Assembly: GCA_008921705.1 (NCBI GenBank)
Contig: VFFE01007604.1
Span: 860,477-924,476 of the forward strand
DNA: 64,000 nucleotides
Reading direction: 5' to 3'
Source: Burhinus oedicnemus
Lineage: Eukaryota > Chordata > Aves > Charadriiformes > Burhinidae
Part shown: positions 1-11,900 of the stretch, piece after piece
Layout: each line of letters opens with the position of its first letter
Position numbering within the stretch: the first letter of the stretch is position 1
Translations under genes and position numbers: made by a program
The notes under the pieces: model-generated
Databases searched by the model: none
What the model saw: the letters and a program-made list of their open reading frames with translations, nothing else
What the model was told of the DNA's origin: nothing

Positions 1-3000
1 ATCCAAAAGCATCCGTTTATTTGCCAGGGTCTTTTTCACTGGAGTGTTAAATATTGTATTAATAGGGGAATTGAATACTTCTCTGGCAATATTTAAGCAA
101 CATCTCCTTACCTGAGATGGCACATGCTTCTCTAAGGCTCATTAAGCAACACCAACCTCTCTTCGCCTGTCCCTGAGAAAATGATGCTATCACTGAGTCT
201 GTGGCACAGCGGCTCAGAACCCACTTGCGAAAGCATTGCTGGGGGGGTTTGTCTCACCCACCGTGAGTAATGACGGTAAAATGACATTAGAATGCCACCC
301 CATCGTAAAATGACATTGAAACCTCACCCCAATTCCCTCGGCCCCACGTCATGCTTCGGTTGCGCATCCCAAAGAGAAACGAACCCTGCTTGGCTAACGC
401 AGGAAAAGAGGGTAATTGGAGTTTGAAAATGATATTGCTCATTAATTTTCCTGGCTGGAGACAACTTCTTAATGCCAGGTAGGGTTTTTTTGAGCAACAT
501 CACTGTTTCATTTCAAATCTCTCTTAAACGACTTCTGAGTCACCGCGATAAATACTCCCTGTGCTTCCTTTCTGCTTCAGATCCCTTGTAACTGCTGATG
601 GATAAATTGCTTGAGTTGGCCCGGATAAATCATGCAGGATAGCCAAATCTGTAATTAAAATGTCTCTCAACCCCTCTGTTAACTCTGACTTAGCAGGACC
701 AGGTTCATTGTGGCTGTGGGGAATAGCCTGCTTGGGATTTGGCTCCAAAAAAATGGGTCATGGGAGGGAGAAACTGGCTCTGAAAGCACCAACTCCACAC
801 AGTTCCCTTGGGAAAACCACATCCCTCTTCATCGCCCATCAAAAGGATTTGGGTACCAGGATCAATGGCACAAGTGGAGAGTTTTTCAAGGCCTTTTTTT
901 GCCGAAAAGGAACTTTTGAGCATGCCAGTGCTTTGCATTGGCTCCGACTTGCCCATGTAAGACAAATTCCCCAAGGAGAGCTGGCACAGAGCTAGGTGGT
1001 TTCTCCATCCCTGTTGTTGCACTGGAAAGAAACAAAAGGGAAATAAAATAAAAACTGGTCATATGCAACAAATCCTGGATTTTTAGACCGATTTAAATCT
1101 GGTTTGGACATTGCTTCCCAGGAAAAGCTATGAGCAGAGGTAGAAAGTGATTTTTTAAATTTCCTCTCCCTAAGAGGAGCTCCCCGCCAGGCTCACAGCC
1201 CGGGCTCAGAGCTTTGCTCCTTGCCTTCATCAGCTGAGCAGCAGGAAGATCCAACCCTGGGGCTGCTTCTGGGCTCTGCTTTCCCCAGGAAAGTCAGATA
1301 TTATGTTTGCTATGGCCTTAAAATAAGAAAGCAGCTCAGCCAGGTTGCTCTGAGCTTTCCAGCTGAAGTTGGGTCTGGCCTGGCAATGTTGAGGCCAAGA
1401 ACTGGGTATTTGGGGGCAGCGTAGGAGCCGGACTCTGCTCATCCTGATGAAAGGCACTCCACCCCATGGAAACAAGCCCATGTAGAAAATGGTGCTTCTC
1501 ACAAATCCCTCATCTCTGGAAAACAACGCTGGCCTACATTGCAGGGCAGGGGCGCCCATGGGTGCTGGGCAGTTCCTGGGTCCGACCCACCTGGCAGGGT
1601 TTCCAGAGCATCCCTGCTGCCTTCAGGGACACAGCCCCATCTGTGAGCAGGACACTGCGACAACAGGGACAGACAGCAATGCCACTCCCCGGAGCACCCA
1701 CAGGGTCATCATCCCATCCCATCCCATCCCATCCCATCCCATCCCATCCCATCCCATCCCATCCCATCATCCATCATCCAGCCTGTGCGGTCCTTGGATG
1801 GAGGTAGCAACAAGGCTCAGCATCTCTACCCTCCCTTCCCCCTGTAATTAGGTCAACAGGAGAAGTGGAAGCCCTTCATTTATTATTGATGGGAAGAATC
1901 AAGCTGCCATTGATCGGCCCTGGGGAGACACTTGCCCCGGCGCTTTCTGAAATAATCTGCCAAATGCGAATTTTTGTTGTGTTTTACCCATCGAAGGTGT
2001 TTGGATGAACTTGTAGCCTCGCCTGCTCCCAGGAGGGATGAGAGCAAACACGAGCAAGCTCTGGCAGCCGAGCTGCTGCCAGCTCTCGGGGCTGGGTCCT
2101 TCACACTCTGCATCCCTGTTAAATCCCACTTTCCCGGCTGCCAGGTTCGCTGCTATTTGGGAGCGGGTGGAGAAGGATGTTGGGGGTTTTCAGGAATGGA
2201 AAAAACCCCACAGAGCCGTGGCATCGCGGCCGACCAGCCTCGTCCCTGCCTGGGTCTCACCCACAACACCCATAAACCAGCGTGTTGGATTAAGGAGACC
2301 TCAAAGAAGAGGATGGAAGGTTTCCTTCCCCAAAAAGACCCATCACCTGTACAGCCCCAAAAGCATGATGGCACTTGGGGACAAGGGGGACAACTAAGCT
2401 CCTCCTGGGGTGCTTTATCCCATGCCACAGCACAGTGCATCCTCCCAGGACAGTGCTGAGGGGCTCAGCCCTGAGCAGAGGCTCACAGTTTGGGATGGCT
2501 CATCAGCCTAAGCCACCTAAGTAATATTTTTCCTGGGCTGCTGCAGCTTAATCATGATTTTGTCCCTCGCCACCCTCAAGATCTCCCTTCTCTGCATGGC
2601 CCAGGCTGCATTTTACAAAAAAAACCAACCTCAAATGTGTCCAAAGAAATGCCCCAGAAAGCTCCTAGCTGACGCAGACATCCCCAGCGATGCTGGCACA
2701 ATCTCAGGACCTTTAAAGATGTCCTGGATGTGGGGACAACTCAACCCGCCACCCACCAAGGAGCTGGGGGTGGTTAATGGCTTCATTCCCCCAGCCCAGC
2801 GTGTGGGTGCTAAATAATATTAATGGTACTTCCTGGCACCTCGTTAAAATTGCACCAGTGCTTAGTGCAGGCCGTAGATCAAAGCCCCTAAATGAAATCA
2901 CCATCCACCCCCTCCCTAATCCCAGTTTGATACCAACACGCTTTCCCTTGTCTCACTTTTAGAAATATTTTTTCTATTGAAATCCAGAACCTGCCTCCAT

Positions 3001-3810
3001 GCTCTGGGAAGGACAGCTAAAAATAATCCTCTGCAGGTGATTTAGGAAGGTCCCTTCCCCACCGGCCCCCATCAGACCCCAGTCACACCCCATGGCTGGG
3101 ATTAACCAGCCCCAATTTCGGAGTGATCTCAGACAGATGACAATGTCCCTTCATGATTCTGCTCTTCGTTCTGTTGTTCGAGGTATTAAAATAAAGAGGA
3201 GGGATGAGGGCAGGCACCTCTCCATCGCTGGAGTGGTTTTCCACCCACGCTGGGTGATGGATGAGGCCACCACAGTGCAAGGTGCTGCGGTGGCAGCAGG
3301 GGACCAAGAGACAGACAGGGCTGGGCTGAAAGGGAGATAAAGGTTTCATTCTGGGAATTTCAATATTTAAACTAATTACAGACAAAGCTGCATCATGGAG
3401 ACCACACCGAGCCTGGAAAGCACTGTCCAAAACAATGCCCAAATTTATTTGTCAAGGCACAAAAACCCCCTTTCAGATTCTGGATTTTAAATAATGACGA
3501 AAACCAGCAGAAAAACCATCGAGGGGCACAGTCCACCCACCGGAGTGGGACCAGGGACACATTACCCTGTTCATCCCGGCAGCTTGGGTGTCCCCACACA
3601 CCCTGCAGGTACCCAGGAGTGGAGGGAGGACCCCCAGGGTATGCACAGGGGCAAAGACCCCCCACAGGAAACATGAAGGCTAAATCCCATGCACCAGCCA
3701 GGTTTGTCCGCACCAGTGCTTTAGCCCCCCAAAGCATCAGCTTTGTCACTACAGGGAGGGCAGCGGGGCTTCACCTGGTCAGCAGGTCCCCCCCAAGCCC
3801 TGCCTTTCAC
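1..3810. other. Intergenic region left of CD276
   Basis: No reading frame here resembles a known protein, and no exon with paired splice sites and recognisable coding content was found. In mammals the neighbour on this side of CD276 is INSYN1, transcribed towards it. I see no INSYN1 coding sequence, so at most its 3' flank could be here. A minus-strand AATAAA (TTTATT on the plus strand, 3444–3449) is the nearest canonical poly(A) signal I noticed downstream of the CD276 stop. Using it would imply a 3' UTR of about 2.5 kb that contains a CR1. That is only a possibility. Confidence 0.6.
1711..1768. repeat. (ATCCC)n microsatellite
   Basis: Eleven uninterrupted ATCCC units, flanked on the right by ATCATCC variants. 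The minus strand reads GGGAT repeats. It is likely length-polymorphic. No functional role is visible. Confidence 0.97.
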
Positions 3811-3830
3811 NNNNNNNNNNNNNNNNNNNN
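3811..3830. other. Assembly gap (20 N)
   Basis: A run of exactly 20 N. All three gaps in the window have this size, so it is probably a placeholder for unknown length. It lies in C-rich sequence just left of a CR1 element. Confidence 0.99.
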
Positions 3831-3904
3831 TCCCCCCAATTAATTTGAAGCAGGGGATAACCACCCCAACAGGACTTTGCGTTTAAGGCAAAAACAAAAG
3901 TTCA

Positions 3905-5272
3905 GCAGGAATCGGCCTGTCAGCCTCACCTCTGTGCCTAGGAAGACCATGGAAGAGATCCTCCCAGAACCTATGCTAAAGAGGACAGGGAGGTCATTCA
4001 AGACAGCCAGCACAGCTTCACCAAGGGCAAGTCCTGCCTGATTGACCTAGCGGCCTTCTACGATGGAGTGACTACATCAGTGGACAAGGGAAGAGCTACG
4101 GATGTTGTCTATCTGGACTTCTATACGGCCTTTGACATGGTCTGCCACAACATCCTTTTCTCTAAATTGGAGAGGTATGGATTCAACGGGTGGACTGTTC
4201 GGTGGATGAGGAACTGGTTGGATGGTTGCATCCAGAGGGTAGTGGTCAACAGCTCAACCACCAGATGGAGATCAGTGACAAGTGGTGTCCCTCAGGGGTC
4301 TGTATTGGGACCAGTACCATTCAATATCTTCATCAATGACATAGACAGTGGGATTGAGCATACACTCAGCAAGTTCACAGATTACACCAAGCTGAGTGAT
4401 GTGGTCGACACACCCGAGAGACGGGATGCCACCCAGAGGGACCTGGACAAGCTCAAGAAGTGGACCCACATGAACCTCATGAGGTTCAACAAGGCCAAGT
4501 GGAAGGTCCTGCACTTGAGTCAGGGCAACTGCAGGTATCAATACAGGCTGGGGGATGAAAGGATGGAGAGCAGCCCTGCCGAGAAGGACTTGGGGGTACT
4601 GGTGGATAAAAGCTGGACATCAGCTGGCAATGTGCACTTGCAGCCCAGAAGGCCAACCACATCTTGGGCTGCATCCCCAGCAGTGTGGCCAGCAGGGCGA
4701 GAGAGGGGATTCTGCCCCTCTGCTCCACTCTGGTGAGACCCCCCTGCAGTGCTGCCTCCAGCTCTGGATCACTCAGCACAGGAGAGACATGAACCTCTGT
4801 TGGAGCAAGTCCAGAGGAGGGCCACGAAGATGATCTGAGGGCTGGAGCACCTCTGCTGTGAGGACAGGCTGAGAGAGTTGGGGTTGTTCAGCCTGGAGAA
4901 GAGAAGGCTCCTGGGAGACCTTATAGTGGCCTTCCAGTACTTAAAGGGGACTTACAAGGAAGGTGGGGACAAACTTTTTAGCAGGGCCTGTTGCAACAGG
5001 ACAAGGGGTGATGGCTTTAAACTAAAAGAGGGAAGATTTAGACTAGATAGGAGGAAGAAATTTTTCACTATGAGGGTGGTGAAACCCTGGCCCAGGCTGC
5101 CCAGAAAGGTGGTGGATGCCCCAACCCTGGAAACATTCAAGCTCAGGTTGGACAAGGCTCTGAGCAACCTGATCTAGGTGAAGATGTCCCTGCTCATGGC
5201 AGGGGTGGTGGACTAGATGGTCTTTAACGGTCCCTTCCAACTCAAACTATTCTGTGATTCTGTCATTCTGTG
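3905..5272 (+). mobile_element. CR1 LINE fragment with decayed ORF2 reverse transcriptase
   Basis: A 5'-truncated CR1 non-LTR retrotransposon in plus orientation. Reverse-transcriptase remnants are readable. An NRPVSLTSVP-like start near 3911 shifts frame near 4000 and continues as codons 4068–4733 with [11 protein letters not shown] (motif A), [12 protein letters not shown] (motif B) and FTDYTKL in place of the catalytic FADD. The D-to-Y change plus the frameshift means no active enzyme. The ORF2 C-terminus follows in another frame ([10 protein letters not shown] type). The 3' end carries the CR1 hallmark, diverged tandem ATTCTGTG octamers at 5249–5272. It lies just beyond the CD276 stop codon, antisense to that gene, so it could be included in a long CD276 3' UTR. 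Confidence 0.95.
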
Positions 5273-5277
5273 AACCA

Positions 5278-5906
5278 CAATGGTGCAACGTGAAAAAATA
5301 ATCGTCCCCATACATCCCCAGAGCGGTGCATCCATTGGGGCCAAGAGCACCAGCTCTGTCCCCCTGTGCCTGAGGGTCCCACAGATCCCATCCATCCTTT
5401 TGGAGCCTCCAGGGCTCCATCTGTCACTCCCAGGGACCTCGCTGAGCCCATCATCCCTCCTGAGGCCTCTGGGCTTGGGAAGGGCACCGCAATTTGCCCT
5501 GGAAGGCACCTGGAAGGCACCTGGGAGGCACCTGGGAGGCGGCTGGCTCAGCTGCAGCGATGCAGGAGCAGGCACAGAGGGTGCTGGAGGGAACAGTCAA
5601 CCCTGGTTGCTCTCAGCCCAGTGTGGGGACAGACAGATGGACAAGGAGGAGCCTCCTCCCCACGCACACCATTCCCGGGAAGGATGCACTGGTCTTCAGG
5701 GCTCACCAGGGATAAAGAGACGCAGCCTCTCTCCAGCCCCAGGGTGCCCCGAAGACATGGCTGGGGAAGGAGAAGGGTAACAGGGCCCAGGACAAAGGGT
5801 GGCAGCAGGTCCGTGCCCTCCCCAGGGGACCCAGAGCTCATTCCTGCTGGAGACATCTTGGCTGGTCCAGGGCACAGGGCACTGCTTGGGGGTGTCCGAG
5901 CTTCCA
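5278..5906 (-). other. CD276: Probable CD276 3' UTR, start of
   Basis: Sequence immediately downstream of the CD276 stop on the minus strand. No minus-strand AATAAA or ATTAAA was noticed between the stop and the CR1, so the transcript end is not determined. The stretch is GC-rich and contains four copies of an 11 bp unit (CTGGAAGGCAC type) at 5499–5542. No other gene was recognised. Confidence 0.45.
5499..5542. repeat. Short 11-bp tandem repeat, 4 copies
   Basis: Four consecutive units of the form CTGGAAGGCAC/CTGGGAGGCAC, close to the end of CD276. It is a simple local expansion. Confidence 0.85.
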
Positions 5907-5929
5907 TCAATCAATTTCTTGCTCATTAT
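5907..5929 (-). CDS. CD276: CD276 coding exon 7 (C-terminus and stop)
   Basis: The acceptor TTTCTCTCCAG precedes AT AAT GAG CAA GAA ATT GAT TGA. This completes a split GAT codon and gives D-N-E-Q-E-I-D-stop. It aligns with the human ending D-D-G-Q-E-I-A. The exon continues into the 3' UTR. Confidence 0.93.
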
Positions 5930-8900
5930 CTGGAGAGAAAAACAAAAGAAATAAAAATTGGCAATGACATTAAAAAAGAATAATAATCCACGGGTCCAAA
6001 TTAATGAGTTAATTTGGTCACCAGCAGCTCCCAGCTCTCCCTGCACTGGAAAACTGGGATCACCCTGGAATCCTCCCCACTCCCAGGGCTGATGCCAGCC
6101 CCAGGCAAATACGACTAGACACACACAGGTGTTTTTTTATCCCTCCATCCATCTTCCTGGCTAGAACACCCGCCCCCCTCCTCCCCCCCGCAGCCAGCAA
6201 ACCCTGGGAGATGGTATTATTCAAGCTTCATTTCTGCTGAAAAAGCAGTCAAGGAGCAAGCTGGAGATGTCTCGCACATGGGGTTAAGCAAACAGGCTGC
6301 ACTGGGGATGAAAAGCCAAGGGGCTGGGAAGATGAGTGCAGTCTGTGGCGGCTTGCAAGGGGGAGATAAGGGCAGGGAGGAGAGGAAAAAAAAAAAAGAG
6401 GAAAAGCAGAGCCGGATGATGCTTCACTAAAGGTGTGAAGGGAGAAAAAAGGCTTTTATAAACCTATCGGGGTGGAAGGAAAAATGGCATTAGAGAAAAA
6501 ACAGGGTTGTTAATAAAAGAGGAAGAAAGGGTTAAATTAGCAGCAATTCACCAGCAGCAGAGGCCAAGCCTCTGCCTTTAATAAGAAAGGAAATAAATTA
6601 AAAAGATTGAGATCTTGGGAGGAGGATGAGTTGGGGAAGAGCGGGGCTGACCAGGCATGGAAAGTGCTGGAGCCCATCACCGGGCTGGGATGGGTGATGA
6701 GCTGTTGGCAGCATCAAGCCGGGAGGTTGGGAGAAGATACTGAAAGGCAGAAACAGGAGCTGGGACTCCAATTTTCATGAATTTCCACCAGAAATTCGGC
6801 ACCAGGCTGCTGCTGGGGAATTCTGCATGGGGAGGGATGAAGCTCATGCCTCCCTCTCCGCAAGGCAAGGACCGACGCCAGCAAACCCATGGCAACACTC
6901 AAAAAAAAGACCTCACAAATTCCTCACAAAGACCCAGGTTGGTGGCACAAGGCTTTTCTCGGCACCAAGCTGCCCAGGAAAAGGAAGGATAAGAGAAGAA
7001 ACACCACGTCAAAGCTGTCGGTTACATCGCTCCATTGCTGCTGGCAGATACGAGCGGTTGCCAGAGCAAGCGCAGCTCAAAGTGGAGTGGAAAAGTGCTA
7101 GGAAAGAATTGATCTGGGGAAATTTGATTGAAAACTGGGGGGAGGGGGAAAGAAAAAAAATAATGAAAAAACATGAAAAAATGGAAAAAAAACCCAAAAC
7201 CCTAAACCAAGACCCGATGATGGAGATGCAATAGATGCTTTACACTTGGATCCGAGCATCATCTCCAGCGTGCTTAGGAAGAAACCTTAATCTCAAGCCA
7301 GCCTGGGGTCCTACACAAACGCACTCACCGTCTTTGCTCTCCATGGTCTTCAGCAGCTGCAGAGCTGCAAAAAGCAAAACAGCGCGTGGTCAGACCCCAC
7401 CATGCGGGATGGTGTTGGAGGCGGGGCACGTGCAAGGGAATGCCTCCCTGGAGGAAACAGCTAGGAGCCCCGTTTTTGGGGGAACCCACCCCAATAACTG
7501 TAGCCACCAACTTCCATCGCAAACCAACCCTCAGTCCCTAAATCTCCCCAGCAGGGAAGGAGCTGGCATCCCAAGCGGGCTCGTTCCTGTGCCAGCAGAT
7601 AAAGGCAATCACTGGGCACATAATTAACCCATTTGATGACAGCAGAGCATCATGAGTGCTTTTTTTATTAAAAGATAGTGTGGCTTATCACGGAGCTGCC
7701 AGCCTGAGGGGTGCGTCGAAGAGCAGGGAACAGCACGGGGGTGCTGAGCATCGATGGAGGGTGCAAAGCACGTCCAGGTGTTTGCTTGCCTAGGGGACAG
7801 TGGCATGAGCACACGCTATAAGGTACTCGCGTATATAATACATGAGCATCATGCACCCACCTGTCTTGGGTTCTTCCCCCTCCTCATCCTGCTCCTCTGT
7901 CCCTGCAAAAGAGCAAGCTGGACCATGTGAAGCATCTGCCAGGCTTCACCCCAGCACCCACCCTGAACCCCACTTTCCCAGGCGGCCAGGTTTGGTGGCT
8001 GTCCCTTGGATCGCCGCTGTCCCCGGCTGCTCAGAGCCACCCACTATCACCACATATCCCTGGCTCTGCTTGGGACCAGCCGCTGCCAAGCCACTGGTGA
8101 TGCTCAGGGAGGATGTGACTGGTACCCACCTGCACCCAGCACCCCTTCCAGCACCCCACAGGGGGGTTACTTCCCCCAGCACAAGGCTGTGCTGGGGTGG
8201 CACACCCCCTACAAGCCAAGCAGAAAAAGCCACAGCTCCAGGTGACGCAGCGCAGCCACTCGCCTCCCTGTTTATAGCACAGCAGCCATCTGGAGCAGCG
8301 CTCGGCAAGGGGCTTAGTGGGGAGACCACGGATCCCCCGACACCTCTGAGAAACCCCATCAACATCAAGGGATGAGCTTCCCCGTCTCCCTCCTGCAGCA
8401 CCCACCGAGCTTGCCAGGCTGTCACCCCCTCTGGGAGCCCTGGAACTTCGCACCCCATGGGCAGGACATGCCACGATGCTGTTCCCAGCCAGAAAGACCA
8501 CAAAAATTTGCTGTTCCTGCGTCCCGTGGCTGCCAGGCTCACAGGCAGGGTCCCTGCCCAGTTTTTGGCTGACCAAGAGCCACAGCAAAAGGTCACTGCT
8601 AAGGGTGTGCAGCTGTCAGTGCAAAACATCGTGGGCTGGAATCAGTGTCTTGATGCTAAAGGACTGAGGTCAGCTGGCCCGGGGCCACAGCTGAGCATCA
8701 CGGCACTGCAAATCCCTTGGCCAAGGAGAAAATACTCTGTAACAGAGGGGGAAAAAAATAAAAAAGAACTATATATATATTTTTATATAGTTCTCATGCA
8801 GATGATTCCCTGGGACCTGGTGGGAAAAAAACATCTCGGTCCCCGCCGCTGGGGACACCCGACAGCCAGGCATCACGGTGGCATCAACCTCCCCGGCAGA

Positions 8901-11900
8901 GAGAGGAGGAGCAAAGCGGGAGCTCCCGGGGGAGGGTGCGGGTCCCAGCCCCACAGCACGATGCTGGCAGGGAAAGGCTTTGGCAGAGCGAGCACCTCGG
9001 GATTCAGTGAGAGAAAACAAACGGGAACGTCAGCAGAGCTGCTTCTGCAGCCATTTTCAGAGCATGGCAGCTTTTTTAAAGCAACAAAGCCCCCCTTTTT
9101 GTGCAAACATCTCTCCATAACAAAAAAAAAAAAAAAAAGACAAAAAAACCCCCAAAAAACCCCAAAGAAAAAACAAACAGGAGAAAGATGCAGAAAACAA
9201 GAGCATGGAGCTCTCATGCTATTTCCACATGTCAAAGTGCTTGGCATTTCCACAGTGGCAAGTGCTAGAGGCAGCCTATCAGAGGAGATGCTCCACATGT
9301 GCCCAGGTGTGGGTACCAGACACACAGAGGATGCTCGGAGCAGGAAGGTGAAAGAGGGAGATACACAAGGTGGAAGGAAAACCAGGTGTATGTTTGAAAG
9401 AGCCGCCTGGAGCGATGCACACAGCTGGCATGGGCTCTCCAGCATGGATCTGCTGGTGCCCACCAACCCCAGCAGCTCTGAGCATCCGCTCATCCTTTAA
9501 AAGATGCCACCACCAAGGCAAACCCATGCCGGTTAAAATTTGCTCCAATTCCTCCCCATCCATCACCCTCCATCTATCCATCGTTCCCTGCAAACCCCGT
9601 CCGTTTTGGGAGGGTACCCGCCACATTAGCTGCGTTTTCCTCCTCTTCCTCGTAGCTCTGACGGATTTTCTTCTGGCACACGTATGCCAGGACAGCAAGT
9701 AGCCCCACGACGCAGACGGCAAGTCCCACCGTCACCCAGAGAGCCACAGCAGGGAAGGCGAGGTGTTGGCCTTGTATGGAGGGGGAAGAGAAATACCGCC
9801 ATGGTGATCACCGCAGCCCAACCAGGGGAACACATGCCCAGCATTTGGGACCCCACAGTGGCAAGGGCCCATTCCCATGGAGGGAGTTGGTGGCACAAGG
9901 GGTGGCTTTGGAAAAACCATCGGTGCCTCTAATTATGGCCTCCCCCAGCAGGTCTGGATCTGGCCAGGGAAGCAGCAGGTTGGGTCACTCCCTTGGTGAG
10001 AACCTCAAAGGAAGCATTTGATGATGCTGCATCCACTCCTTTTCCCCTCTTATCTCAGGCCATGGGGCTGGGAAGGATGGGGACATCTTTCCCCGGGTTC
10101 AAGATGGCCTGGCAAGGACCACTGGGATTCGGGGGATATCTCCTGGAGCGCTGGAAATCTGATTTTTTTGCCCCATAATATTGCTCCTTCTTCAAATAAA
10201 GTCTTATCCCAAACCCTGATCCTCTACTGACATCACCCCAACACTGACCATTTGCTCGCACACTTGGGAGCCCATGCAAAACCCACCTCTCTGCTCCCAA
10301 CCAGCAGCATCCGCATGAGTTTTTGGTGCACCCAGCCAAAAAGTTTATGCCCCATGAAGGACCCACCTTCCCAACCTATCAAGTGCCATACCAAGGGTAA
10401 TTAAACACTAATTAATGCTACTGGGGAGCACTCAAGGTTATTAAGAGCTCCAGGACAGCGGGAAGAGCTCATAGTGAAGCGGTGAGGCTGAACGTGCTCA
10501 ATGAACTCCTCCAGCCTGTATTTCTGAAGTAGGATTGTTGCAGCTGTGATAGAGAACCCCAAATTGAGAGCATCCCACACTAAGGAGAAGCCAACTACCA
10601 TCCCCTGTGCTGGCTTTCCTGGGTGGTTTAGACTGGGACAGGGCAACTAGCAAAGCTAGAGACTAAGAACTAGGGACGCTGGTTCTACTGGACACCAGCG
10701 TGGGGTGTTGGGGAGGACAGCACAGCCTCAAGTCACCCTACAAGGTCCATACGCTGGTTCTACTGGACACCGGCGTGGGGTGTTGGGGAGGACAGCACAG
10801 CCTCAAGTCACCCTACAAGGTCCATAGGGAGAGAGGTAGAGTGGGGATATGGGGTAGCAACCCCCAGGGTGGCTCTGAGTCACAGTAGGCATCCCAGTGC
10901 CACCACAGTCACCTTCTTCAGTCAGAGCCCATCCCTTCCTTCCCCCAATTTTGGCCCTTGCTGGCTCACCTGTGATAGTGACGGAGGCTTGGGTCTCCTG
11001 CTGCAGCACTGGGTTTCGCACCAGACAGGAGTAGGTGATGCTGGGCTCCACCAGCACCTGGAGGACACTGTGCACGTCAAAGAGACCTTCTTCATTGGCC
11101 ACCTGGGATGTGGTGACGTTTTCCGTGATGTTGCTGCCCCGGCTGTCCTGCCAGAGGACGCTGGCCTCGGGGTAGCCATGGGAAGTGTGGCAACTCACAG
11201 CCGCCAGATCTCCTGGCTTTAAGTCCTTGTTGGGCTCCAGGTTCATATTGGGCTTGGAGTACGGAGCTGCAAGGGAGAGGATAGTCGGCATGAGGTGATG
11301 GAGAAGACCAAAGGATCAGGATCTGAAGCAACCCAATGAGGTTGGGCAAGCGCCAGGACAGACTCTTCCAGCTGATAAGACCAACCAGCTGAAGCCTCCC
11401 CAGCTTTGGTTCATTTATTGCCACGCTTCCAGGTGGCCTCTCAACTGAGAGCCACTGTGGTAGGGAAGGGACCGCACCCCCCACCAGCAATATTTTGGGG
11501 ACATGCAGCTGGTTGGTCTCTAACAGGGATCTGACTTCATGGGGAGACCATGGCAAGGGTGGAGAGTGAAAGAGGCTCCATAGAGGAGCAAAACATGATG
11601 GAGAACCCTTCTCTTAGGGGCAACATGTAGGGACATCCCAACTCTCCATCTCTCACCTGCTACCTGCAAAGTCACAGCTGCCCTGCTGTAGTCCCGGACA
11701 CGGACAAAGCAGGTGAAGCTGCCCTCATCCGAGATCTCTACGCGTCGGAGGAGCAGCGAGACATTGCCCTGGGCCAGCTGGTCGTAGAAGAGGGCAGTAC
11801 GGTTGGCATAGCTCCCAACCTGGTCTGCCAGCTGGTCCTGGCCACCGGAGAATCTGTGGACCAAGCGCTTGGTGTCCGTCAGCTGCCAGATGAGACTGAG

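Noticed and set aside
1711..1768. Telomere-like repeat
   Set aside because: The unit is ATCCC/GGGAT, not TTAGGG. It is an ordinary pentanucleotide microsatellite.
4068..5177. Possible host genes with reverse-transcriptase-like sequence
   Set aside because: They are pieces of a decayed CR1 LINE, with frameshifts and a lost catalytic motif.
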